DNA from: Phormidesmis sp963789215
Lineage (GTDB): Bacteria > Cyanobacteriota > Cyanobacteriia > Phormidesmidales > Phormidesmidaceae
DNA length: 64,000 nt
Direction: 5' to 3'
NCBI GenBank assembly: GCA_963789215.1
Contig: CAWBJY010000005.1
Coordinates: forward strand, 277,619 to 341,618
The first letter of the stretch is position 1, and every line of letters starts with the position of its first letter. The position numbers and the translations under genes are program-made. Under the pieces are notes generated by a model. It was given only the letters and a program-made list of their open reading frames with translations, was not told the origin of the DNA and did no database searches. Shown here piece after piece: positions 41,612 through 49,960 of the stretch.

Positions 41612-43879
41612 CTAGCCGTTCGACCCATTTGCCTCTGAAGCAGGCGTCGCTTCTGAGGGAGAAGATCCTTCAGCGTCGGTTGAGTTTGGTTGACTGGTTG
41701 AATTAGGGGTGTCTGTAGCCTCTTGTTGGGATGGGGCGACTGGCGCGGAGGTGACGCTATCGACGGATAGGGTGAGTTCGTAGCTGATGGGTTCGTTGGA
41801 GCGGTTAAGAACAACGAGTTCGTAGTCGCCGGTTTCGCTGAGTGATCCTGACCAGGTTGCCTGGCCGGAGTCTGCAAATATTGAGGGCTGCGCGTCTGTG
41901 GGTTCTGGTGGATAAAGCGACATGAGCGTACTGTCTTTGGGCGCATTTAAGTTGAGTCGCAGTAGCTGCCCTGATCGGAGTTCTATTGTGTACAGTCGCC
42001 CTTCACCGGGGTCGAGCTGACCGGCTAGATCTTGGCTAAATACGCCTGGCTCAAAGGCCACCGCTTCTCTTGTGCCGCCTTCTACAATCATCCGGGCCTG
42101 GCCGTCGGCTAAGGCGTAGTAGAGCTGTCCGGTGGGCTGGGTTAAAAAGTCGTCTCCGGCTTGATCTGGGAACAGCCTGAAAAATTTGGCATCGACTAGA
42201 TCGTAGAGCGATCGCGGCTCAATGCCGACTTCGCTAATTTGCGATCGCCAGGCTTCTCTATCGCTTTCGCCGTAGCTGCCTAGTTTTGACAAACTGCGGG
42301 TGTTGAAGTTGTTCTCTAAGGTTTGGAGTAAGTCGAGCGCGATATGCTCCCAGCGAATTCGCAAAGGCTCGTCTTGAGCCGCACTGGTTACTGGCTGAGG
42401 CCCATTGTTTGGCCCTCCGGTTCGCAAAGTCGGGTATTCCTGATAAAACAGTTGATTGACCAGATTAGTAAAGAAACTGTCGCTGATGCCAAGCTGCTCT
42501 CGTCGGGTTTGAATTTCTAGTCGGCGGGCGACTTCTTCGGGGACAAATTCGCCTGAGTTTAGGCCATCTGTCCCATCGCTATCAGCTTGCGCCCCCGAAG
42601 GTTCTGTTCTATCTGCGATCGCTCGGTCGTTTCCTCGCAGCAGCGAAGCGATCAGCAGCGCCGTTACTACAAATCCTGTGATGACAGCTAGTGCGATGAG
42701 CGCCTCACGCCAGCTCGGCTGACCGATGACTCTTGATTCCTGCGCGATTACCGGTTCATAAGTCTCTGAGACTTGGTCTATATCTGTGGTTCGCCCCATA
42801 TCTATGGGGGTATCGATAGGCGAGTAGCCCGGAGAGGCCATGGCTAAAACAGGCTCTGAGCCGACTAAAATGTCAGAATTCTCAACGCCAGCAACGCCAG
42901 GGGGCTGAGAGTACATTGACGCGGCCACACTGGCGACGGCTGCTGCACCGCCTGCTGTCGCGCCCATCGAGCCAGACTTTTGCTCGACTGGCTTGTCGAT
43001 TGAGGCATCTTCTTGTCTTAATGCCGTTAAAACTGCCTGCGCTGAAGGGAAGCGATCGCTCGGCTTAACCGACAGCATTTTGGCTAGAATGCGACCTAGC
43101 TTAGGGCTAAGAAACTCGAATCCCTGCCAGTTCCCCTGCGTATCGATCAGCGTTTCGGGGTCTTCGCCGGTGGCGAGCACCACGATAGTTGCGGCTAACC
43201 CATACAGGTCGCTAGTGGCATCTGTTTGGCCGCCGCTGAGCTGCTCTTGGGGCGCATAGCCCACTTTCCCCACGCGAACGGGCGTAGCTTCTATCCCTTC
43301 TGTCGATAGGCGACTGCGAATTTTTGCCGCAATTTCTTTAACGCTGGCAAAGTTGATGAGGACGGGCTGGCCTTCTATTTGATCGAGAATTAAGTTTTCG
43401 GGGGAGATATCTCGGTGAATAATATCTTTGCTGTGAATGTAATCAAGTACGGGCAGCACCTGCTGTAGGAGTAGCGTCAGCTCAGTTTCTTTGAACCGAT
43501 TTTTGGAGCGCTGCCGACCTTCGGCAATCTTTTGGTAGCTCGGGCCTTGAATGTAGTCTTGCGCTAAAAACAGCCGCGCCCCAGACTGCGTTTCTGTGTC
43601 GAATGGGACTTCGATTAGTCCCTTAAATTCTGGGATTTGGGGATGCGCTAGCTGCAGAAGAACGCGGCCTTCCTGCTCGAAGAGATTTTTGGCCTTTTCT
43701 ACACTGGCTCTGTCGTTCACCTGGGGCAGCAGCTCTTGTACGAAGCTTAGCTCGCCTGAAAGCTGACGGTCTTTGGCCAGATAGGTTTTGCCAAACCCGC
43801 TGTGGCCTAGCTCTTGGACATCGCTATAGCGATCGCCCAAAAGCGACTTTGATGTACTCATCTCACCATCGACATTCAT
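41612..43879 (-). CDS. Serine/threonine protein kinase-like protein, predicted pseudokinase
   Basis: 755 residues from ATG 43879 (ribosome site GGAG at 6 nt). Kinase domain at about 15-285: G-loop GHSGFGKTY (25-33), HRDISPEN (155-162) kept. The ATP-anchoring Lys is replaced (Q48 in SFVQELLPQ) and the DFG reads NFA (176-178), so both ATP-binding Lys and Mg-binding Asp are lost. A linker, a membrane helix at about 393-415 and a large extracytoplasmic part follow, ending in a PPC-like domain (QLDPGEGRLYTIELRSGQLL). Possible signalling scaffold. Confidence 0.88.
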   Translation of the reverse strand: MNVDGEMSTSKSLLGDRYSDVQELGHSGFGKTYLAKDRQLSGELSFVQELLPQVNDRASVEKAKNLFEQEGRVLLQLAHPQIPEFKGLIEVPFDTETQSGARLFLAQDYIQGPSYQKIAEGRQRSKNRFKETELTLLLQQVLPVLDYIHSKDIIHRDISPENLILDQIEGQPVLINFASVKEIAAKIRSRLSTEGIEATPVRVGKVGYAPQEQLSGGQTDATSDLYGLAATIVVLATGEDPETLIDTQGNWQGFEFLSPKLGRILAKMLSVKPSDRFPSAQAVLTALRQEDASIDKPVEQKSGSMGATAGGAAAVASVAASMYSQPPGVAGVENSDILVGSEPVLAMASPGYSPIDTPIDMGRTTDIDQVSETYEPVIAQESRVIGQPSWREALIALAVITGFVVTALLIASLLRGNDRAIADRTEPSGAQADSDGTDGLNSGEFVPEEVARRLEIQTRREQLGISDSFFTNLVNQLFYQEYPTLRTGGPNNGPQPVTSAAQDEPLRIRWEHIALDLLQTLENNFNTRSLSKLGSYGESDREAWRSQISEVGIEPRSLYDLVDAKFFRLFPDQAGDDFLTQPTGQLYYALADGQARMIVEGGTREAVAFEPGVFSQDLAGQLDPGEGRLYTIELRSGQLLRLNLNAPKDSTLMSLYPPEPTDAQPSIFADSGQATWSGSLSETGDYELVVLNRSNEPISYELTLSVDSVTSAPVAPSQQEATDTPNSTSQPNSTDAEGSSPSEATPASEANGSNG

Positions 43880-44085
43880 GAGCTTCTCCCGTCCTGACAG
43901 AGAATAGAATACCAGTCCCCACAGAGTGTGACTGCTTTTACGCCTGCGATCTAGCAAAAACCTTTGATTCGAGGCATAGGCACGGGGCGATCGCTAGTGT
44001 ATTTTTAGACTTGCCTGAGATTTTCATCTGAATCTTTGTGCCAATGTCTATTTACCTTTGGGTTCATCCTTAGTCTGTGCTTGCT

Positions 44086-45381
44086 ATGAAATCGCTTGGT
44101 CGCCATATTTTAGTCGAGTTCCACGGCTGCAACGCCGATATTTTAAATGACGTGCCGCGCATAGAGCACGACATGATTGAGGCTGCTACCCGGTCTGGGG
44201 CTACGATTATCAATTCAGTCTTCCATCACTTTTCTCCTTTTGGGGTTTCCGGCGTAGTGGTGATTCAAGAGAGCCATTTGGCTATTCATACCTGGCCTGA
44301 GTACCGCTATGCCGCTGTCGATCTATTTACCTGTGGGGATTCGGTCAATCCCTGGGTGTCTTACGAAAGTCTTAAAGCTGCTTTCCAAGCTGAGCATGGT
44401 TCTGCGGTTGAAATGAATCGCGGCCAGCCAGAGCTGCTCCAAAAAGTTGATATTGACCCTAGCGATAACGTCGGCGAGATCGGGGCTGACGCGACTCAGA
44501 AATCGTCGATGCCTAAGCACAGCCGCAGCGTGTGGTTTACCGATAGAGATGAGAATATTGCGCTGTCGATTCGGCATAAGGGCGATCGCGTCTTTCAAGA
44601 AAAATCGCCCTATCAGCTCGTCGAGATCTTCGACACCTTTAAATATGGAAAAATGCTCACCGTAGACAAAATGGTGATGTGCAGCGAGAAGGACGAAACG
44701 GCCTATCACGAGATGATTATTCACGTGCCGATGCTGGTGAATCCGGGGGTGAAGAATGTACTGGTTATTGGTGGCGGTGACGGCGGCAGCGTGCGCGAGA
44801 TTTTGCGCCATCCGCAGGTTGAAAGCGTCACGATGGTAGAAATTGATGAAGTGGTCGTGCGTGCTTCTAGAGAGTTTTTACCTTCGCTTTCTTCGGCGCT
44901 CTCCCACCCCAAGCTGAATTTGATTATTGATGACGGCATTGAGTATTTAAGGCAGGCTGCAGACGAAAGCTTTGATCTGATCGTGATTGACTCTTCCGAT
45001 CCGGTTGGCCCTGCCAAGGGACTCTTTAGCGCTAGCTTTTATAAGGATGTATACCGGGCGCTGACGCCGAATGGGGTGATGGTGGCTCAGAGCGAATCGC
45101 CTCGTTTTAACCAGGATGCATTTGTGGCGCTGACTCACTGTTTGCAAGACATTTTTACGCCTGAGAGCGTTCACACCTATCTGGCTTTTATTCAAACTTA
45201 TCCCACCGGTATGTGGAGCTTTAGCTACTGCACTAAAGGCGGCATTCATCCGGTTGAGTCGCTAGATGCTGAAAAATCCAGTCAGTTTGCTGAGGCGCAT
45301 CAGCTGCAGTACTACAACTTGGAGATTCATCAGGCGGCTTTTTGTTTGCCAACGTTTATTAAAACAATGCTGGCTCGATGA
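44086..45381 (+). CDS. Fused S-adenosylmethionine decarboxylase - spermidine synthase
   Basis: 431 residues. Residues 1-120 are a complete prokaryotic AdoMet decarboxylase: the self-cleavage site is ES63H in VVIQESHLAIHTWPEY, with H68 and C83 (DLFTCGD), numbering equal to the classical enzyme if the start is ATG 44086. Residues 147-431 are a complete aminopropyltransferase (VIGGGDGGSVREIL, DSSDPVGPAKGL catalytic Asp). One chain thus makes decarboxylated AdoMet and uses it to form spermidine from putrescine. GTG 44077 is an alternative start. Confidence 0.93.
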   Translation: MKSLGRHILVEFHGCNADILNDVPRIEHDMIEAATRSGATIINSVFHHFSPFGVSGVVVIQESHLAIHTWPEYRYAAVDLFTCGDSVNPWVSYESLKAAFQAEHGSAVEMNRGQPELLQKVDIDPSDNVGEIGADATQKSSMPKHSRSVWFTDRDENIALSIRHKGDRVFQEKSPYQLVEIFDTFKYGKMLTVDKMVMCSEKDETAYHEMIIHVPMLVNPGVKNVLVIGGGDGGSVREILRHPQVESVTMVEIDEVVVRASREFLPSLSSALSHPKLNLIIDDGIEYLRQAADESFDLIVIDSSDPVGPAKGLFSASFYKDVYRALTPNGVMVAQSESPRFNQDAFVALTHCLQDIFTPESVHTYLAFIQTYPTGMWSFSYCTKGGIHPVESLDAEKSSQFAEAHQLQYYNLEIHQAAFCLPTFIKTMLAR

Positions 45382-45398
45382 ACGCTGGCTTGATGAAT
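45369..45398. repeat. Near-identical 15-bp tandem repeat over the speD-speE stop codon
   Basis: GCTGGCTCGATGAAC (45369-45383) and GCTGGCTTGATGAAT (45384-45398) with a degenerate third copy. The stop TGA (45379-45381) lies in the first copy. Confidence 0.8.
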
Positions 45399-45511
45399 GT
45401 TGATATTGATAAATGCTGGCTTGGCATGGATCGCATGTACTAACATGAATTATCTAGATTCGCCTGTGGCTTTTCTAGCTTGTTGATTCGAGGGGTATGC
45501 GAATTCTGAAG

Positions 45512-47866
45512 ATGGCTAAGCTCTTACTGATTGAGAGTCCTGGAAAACTGAAGAAGCTGAGTCAGATTTTGGGGCCAGGCTGGATCGTGAAGGCGAGCAT
45601 GGGCCATATTCGCGAACTGACGAATGAAGGCGAGGACGCGCTAGGGTTTGACCTGACGGGTCAGAAAATTATTTGTAAGTATGCGCCGAGGGATGAGAGG
45701 GCAAAGAAAACGATCGCAGGTTTGCGGCAGGCCGTGAAGCAAGCGGACACGGTTTATATTGCGACTGACCCGGACAGGGAAGGGGAAACGATTGGCTGGC
45801 ATTTGCAGCAGGCGCTGCGGCTAAAGGCTCCGCATCGGGTGGTATATAGCGAGATTACACCAGCGGCAGTGCGCAAGGCGGTGGCGAATCCGAGAGTGTT
45901 GGATCAGTCTTTGATTGCGGCAGGGCGAGCGCGGGACTGTTTGGATAAGCTGGTGGGCTATAAGGGCAGTCGGCACGTGGTGTGGCCGCTGAATAATGGT
46001 GCGAAGTCGATGGGGCGGGTGCAGAGTGCGACGCTGCATTTGCTGTGTCTGCGAGAGCGAGAGATTCTGGCGTTTGTGTCGCAGGATTATTGGAGCGTAT
46101 GGGTTGAGTATGGGGAGGGGTTTAAGGCGTTTTATAAGCGGCAGCCTACGGCCGGGCGGCCGGGCGTGAAGCGAGGCGAGAAAACTGGCGAGAAAACCGG
46201 TGAAAAGGAGAGCGAAGGGGAGCGGGTTTCTTCTCAGGCTGAGGCGGATCGGCTGGTGGCGATCGCCCAATCTAATTCACACAGGGTGATTTCTGTTGAA
46301 GGTAAAACCCAGGAGCAGGCTCCACCGCCGCCGTTTATTACGTCTTCTTTGCAGCAGGCGGCGGGTGCGAAGCTGAAGTTTTCGCCGGATAAAACGATGA
46401 AGGTGGCGCAGTCGCTGTACGAGGCGGGCCATATTACCTATATGCGAACCGATTCTGTTGTTTTGGCGGCGCCGTTTAAGCAGGCGGTGAGTGATTATCT
46501 AGCTCAGCACGATCCGACGAATTTGCCGCAGCAGGCGGCGCGGCATCGTTCGGCTAAGGGGGCGCAGGCGGCGCATGAGGCGATTCGTCCGACGGATGTA
46601 GCCTTTACGCCTGCTGCTGCTCAGCATATGGCGGGAGATGCGGCTAAGCTGTACGCGCTGATTTGGAACCGGGCGGTGGCGGCTTTGTGCTGCGCGGTGC
46701 GGCTACAGAAGACTCGGATTGTGTCTCAGTCTGGGAAGGCGTCGGGGGCGGTGCCGGGGGAGGCTTACTGGGAGGCTCGCGGGCAGGTGGTGGAGTTTGC
46801 GGGGTATACGCGCTATTGGAATAATTTGAGCGCAGATTCGCAGCTACCTACAGTGAAACAGGGACAGGTGCTGACGCTGAAGCAGGCGCAGGCGGATCAG
46901 AAGCAGACTCAGCCGCCGCCGAGATATACGGAGCCGAAGCTGGTGCAGCTGATGGAGAAGAAGGGGATTGGCAGGCCGAGTACCTATGCGCCGACGATTA
47001 AGGTGTTGCGATCGCGCGATTATGTTCATTCGCTTAAAGATAAGCTGCAGCCAACGGCGCTAGGACTGTCTTTGGATGCGGCTTTGGGCGAGCTGCTGCC
47101 AGATTTGATTCAGCCGGAGTTTACGGCGAAGATGGAAGGGGATTTGGATGCGATCGCCGCTGGAAAGCAGGAGTGGCAGGCGTATTTGACGGGATGGCAT
47201 CGAGAATATTTTGCGCCGGCGCTAGTAGAGGCTAGGCGGAAGCTGTCGGCGGGTGCGATGCAGGCGCTAGTGGCCCAGAGTGAGCAGACACGGAGTGAAC
47301 AGACACGGCGCGAGCAGACACAGAGCGAGCAGTTTGGTGAGAAGGCGATTCAAGATAAGGGCGCTGTTAAACCTGGGCGCAGCGCCTCGAAGACTGGTAG
47401 AAAATCTGCAGCTCAGCCGCTTCGCGCAAAGCGTGAGACGGCGATTAAGCCCAAGGGAAAGGCATCAAAAAGCAGCGTGAACTGCCCTAAGTGCGCTCAG
47501 CCTTTGACTAAAGTTCCATCGAAGTCTAAGAAGCTAAAGGCCAATCATTTTCTAAAGTGCGGCGATCCGCTTTGCGACACCGTTATGTTTTGGAACCCGA
47601 GTAAAAAAGGCTACGAGCTGCCCTATGCTCAGCGGGCGGCTGATCCGCAGGCGTTTACCGAGTATCCTTGTCCGAGCTGTGGTGCGCTGTTGATTCGCCA
47701 TGGCTATCAAAAAGAAGGCAAGGACAAGGTGATGCTACGCTGCTCGCTGTTGGAAAATCGCAGGGGTAAATGCAAAGAAGTGGCTTTTTTTGAGAGCCGT
47801 GAGGGTGGCTTTTGGTCGCCTAAATACGGCAATCTGGCTGGCAATCTGGCCAAAGACAAGCGTTAG
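45512..47866 (+). CDS. DNA topoisomerase type IA, second copy type
   Basis: About 784 residues from ATG 45512 (ATG 45497 adds five). TOPRIM motifs LLIESPGKLKKL and YIATDPDREGETIGWHL, active-site Tyr in HITYMRTDS, and HEAIRPTDV are intact. It ends with Cys-rich zinc-like segments (CPKCAQPL, CPSCGALLI) and a basic linker. It relaxes negative supercoils. Two low-complexity inserts (GEKTGEKTGEKE; SEQTRSEQTRREQTQSEQF) come from DNA tandem repeats. Cyanobacteria often carry an extra type IA enzyme beside housekeeping TopA. Confidence 0.93.
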   Translation: MAKLLLIESPGKLKKLSQILGPGWIVKASMGHIRELTNEGEDALGFDLTGQKIICKYAPRDERAKKTIAGLRQAVKQADTVYIATDPDREGETIGWHLQQALRLKAPHRVVYSEITPAAVRKAVANPRVLDQSLIAAGRARDCLDKLVGYKGSRHVVWPLNNGAKSMGRVQSATLHLLCLREREILAFVSQDYWSVWVEYGEGFKAFYKRQPTAGRPGVKRGEKTGEKTGEKESEGERVSSQAEADRLVAIAQSNSHRVISVEGKTQEQAPPPPFITSSLQQAAGAKLKFSPDKTMKVAQSLYEAGHITYMRTDSVVLAAPFKQAVSDYLAQHDPTNLPQQAARHRSAKGAQAAHEAIRPTDVAFTPAAAQHMAGDAAKLYALIWNRAVAALCCAVRLQKTRIVSQSGKASGAVPGEAYWEARGQVVEFAGYTRYWNNLSADSQLPTVKQGQVLTLKQAQADQKQTQPPPRYTEPKLVQLMEKKGIGRPSTYAPTIKVLRSRDYVHSLKDKLQPTALGLSLDAALGELLPDLIQPEFTAKMEGDLDAIAAGKQEWQAYLTGWHREYFAPALVEARRKLSAGAMQALVAQSEQTRSEQTRREQTQSEQFGEKAIQDKGAVKPGRSASKTGRKSAAQPLRAKRETAIKPKGKASKSSVNCPKCAQPLTKVPSKSKKLKANHFLKCGDPLCDTVMFWNPSKKGYELPYAQRAADPQAFTEYPCPSCGALLIRHGYQKEGKDKVMLRCSLLENRRGKCKEVAFFESREGGFWSPKYGNLAGNLAKDKR

Positions 47867-48023
47867 CTTTCTAAGAATCCTGGCCTTGAAATAAATCGGC
47901 AATGCAGGCTATGACAGGGTTCTTTCTATTTTGAGATGTATAGCTTTACAAAAGTAAACAATGTTATAATCTTTTGCATAGCTGAATAATTCAGCCTTTA
48001 CTATTTTTACTACAGCGCGATCG

Positions 48024-48057
48024 CCCTCTCGTCTTCTGGTTCTGAGAGGGTTTGTTT
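48024..48057 (+). terminator. Intrinsic terminator between topoisomerase and DUF389 genes
   Basis: CCCTCTC (48024-48030) and GAGAGGG (48044-48050) pair over 7 bp with a 13-nt loop, followed by TTTGTTT. It lies 158 bp after the topoisomerase stop and only 46 bp before the DUF389 start, so it could also act in the DUF389 leader. Confidence 0.65.
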
Positions 48058-48095
48058 ATGTCTAGTCACTCCTGAGCTTTGTGGGGCACGTTTGT

Positions 48096-49205
48096 ATGTT
48101 GGCTGTTGCAAGTAAGCGATTTATTAGCTGGGGTCATCAGAAACTGTCGGGGCTGAAGGATCGCCATCGCGGTGAGTGGCACTGGATGGAGTCTAAGCCG
48201 GTGCCGATTGCGAGCTTGAATCGCAGCCTTTGGCGCAGCGCGGAGTCTTCTTCTAACTATTATTTGCTGCTATTTTTGTCGGGAGCGATCGCCACGTTTG
48301 GTCTGCTTTCTGGCAGTAGCGCTACGGTGATTGGGGCAATGATTGTGGCACCGCTAATGGGGCCAATTACGGGCATTGCCTTTGCGCTTATTATGGCGAA
48401 CCGCAGGCTGCTGAGGCGGTCGAGTTTGTCTTTGACGCTGGGGGCGCTGCTGACGGTGGGGACGGCGACTATTATTGCTCAGATGACGGGCATTGAGTCG
48501 ATTACTGGTGAAATTGCGGCTAGAACGCAGCCAACTTTGCTAGATTTGGGCGTGGCGCTAGCGGCAGGGGCAGCGGGCGCTTTGGCGAAGTCGCGACGGG
48601 GAATTTCGGATGCTTTGCCAGGTGTCGCGATCGCAGTTGCCTTGGTGCCACCGCTGAGCGTTGTGGGCGTGGGGATTGCTTTTGGCTCGCCGTCTATATT
48701 TTTTGGGTCGCTGCTGCTGTTTTTGACTAACCTGGTCGGCATTATCTTCAGCGGCGGGCTGGTCTTTTTGGCTTTGCGCTATGGGTCGGTGCAGCGGGCA
48801 AAAAGAGGGATGACGATTGCGATCGCAACGCTAGTTTGCCTAGGTATTCCGCTGACGCTTTCTTTTCAAGATCTTTCGATTAAGAAGCAGGCGCGTATTA
48901 GCGTGAATGATATTATTCGCCAGAGCAAAACGTTCTCAGATTCTCAGATTCGAACGCTGTCGGTGCAGCGGGAAAAAGACGCGCTGGTGGTTGATTTGAA
49001 CGTGGAAGCGCGGCCCGGTTCGATCTCACCTGAGCAGATTGACTCGGTTCGCAACCAGATGGCAGAAGAAACTGCTCGGCCAGTAGAGCTAAACGTGAGC
49101 GTTATTCCGATTGAACAGTTTGTGAGCAGTCCGCCTTCATCAGAGTCTCGGGCTTCTTTAAAGTACGATTCGCTTAAGAATGCAGGTGTTAAAAAGGCTC
49201 GATAG
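48096..49205 (+). CDS. DUF389 / TIGR00341 family membrane protein
   Basis: About 369 residues. A cytoplasmic N-terminus is followed by six to seven helices; ATVIGAMIVAPLMGPITGIAFAL and LALAAGAAGALAKSRR, LPGVAIAVALVPPLSVVGVG are the DUF389 signatures. A soluble C-terminal part (about 270-360) follows. The family is of unknown function. GTG 48081 is an alternative start. The gene follows a hairpin with T-run. Confidence 0.85.
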   Translation: MLAVASKRFISWGHQKLSGLKDRHRGEWHWMESKPVPIASLNRSLWRSAESSSNYYLLLFLSGAIATFGLLSGSSATVIGAMIVAPLMGPITGIAFALIMANRRLLRRSSLSLTLGALLTVGTATIIAQMTGIESITGEIAARTQPTLLDLGVALAAGAAGALAKSRRGISDALPGVAIAVALVPPLSVVGVGIAFGSPSIFFGSLLLFLTNLVGIIFSGGLVFLALRYGSVQRAKRGMTIAIATLVCLGIPLTLSFQDLSIKKQARISVNDIIRQSKTFSDSQIRTLSVQREKDALVVDLNVEARPGSISPEQIDSVRNQMAEETARPVELNVSVIPIEQFVSSPPSSESRASLKYDSLKNAGVKKAR

Positions 49206-49263
49206 TTGGACTCATCTTTGAAGGATGAGCGGGGTATGGCGATCGCATTTGCCTTCTATCCAT

Positions 49264-49854
49264 CTACCTATCGCTGTAGCGCTCCTCGGCAAAGGGTTCT
49301 CCTCTGCGGTGATAGCCGTTGCGTTCCCAGAAGCCTAGCTCCATCTCTGCTAAAAACTCTAGCCCGTTAATCCATTTGGCGCTTTTCCAAGCGTATAGGT
49401 GGGGGACGACTGTCCGCATGGGGCCGCCGTGTTCTGCGGGTAGCGGTTCGTCGAATACGGTATGAGCGAAGAAGTTTTCTTCTCTAGCAAAGTCTTCTAG
49501 CGCTAAGTTGGTGGTATAACCCCCGTAGCAGTGTTCCATGACGTGGGCGGCTTTAGGATCTACGTCTATTGCTTTAAGAAAGTCTGTGACTTTTACGCCG
49601 CGCCACTTTACATCTAGCTTGCTCCAGGTGGTGACGCAGTGAAAGTCTGCGGTGAACTCGCTTTGCGGCATGTCCATGAAGTCTTGCCAGGAGAAGGTTT
49701 TGGGCGTGGCTAGCCCAGAAACGGTGAACTGCCAGGCTTGGGTGCTAATTTGCGGGGTGTCGCCGTAGGTGAGAACGGGAAACCCTTTTGCCAGGTGCTG
49801 ACCTGGGGGAACGCGATCGGCGAGGTCGGCGCCGGGTTTTTCAAAAAATTTCAT
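49264..49854 (-). CDS. Sulfite oxidase-like molybdopterin protein
   Basis: 196 residues. Molybdopterin-binding core with the Mo-ligand Cys in FHCVTTWSKLDVKWRGV, and GGYTTNLALEDF, EHGGPMRTVVPHLYAWKSAKWI. It lacks a Tat signal and the dimerisation domain, so it is the short cytosolic type found in cyanobacteria and archaea. Substrate unknown. It is convergent with DUF389. Confidence 0.9.
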   Translation of the reverse strand: MKFFEKPGADLADRVPPGQHLAKGFPVLTYGDTPQISTQAWQFTVSGLATPKTFSWQDFMDMPQSEFTADFHCVTTWSKLDVKWRGVKVTDFLKAIDVDPKAAHVMEHCYGGYTTNLALEDFAREENFFAHTVFDEPLPAEHGGPMRTVVPHLYAWKSAKWINGLEFLAEMELGFWERNGYHRRGEPFAEERYSDR

Positions 49855-49928
49855 TGCTAAGCCTGGGAAATAACTGAGTGGAATTTTCTATGAGTATGAC
49901 TACTCTTAAAACTGCCTGTAGTTTGATA

Positions 49929-49960
49929 TTACTGCGATCTATATTTACTGCGATCTATAT
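49929..49960. repeat. Two perfect copies of a 16-bp tandem repeat at the stop of the 607-residue TPR gene
   Basis: TTACTGCGATCTATAT at 49929-49944 and 49945-49960. The repeat unit begins exactly with the complement of the stop codon (49945-49947). Confidence 0.92.
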
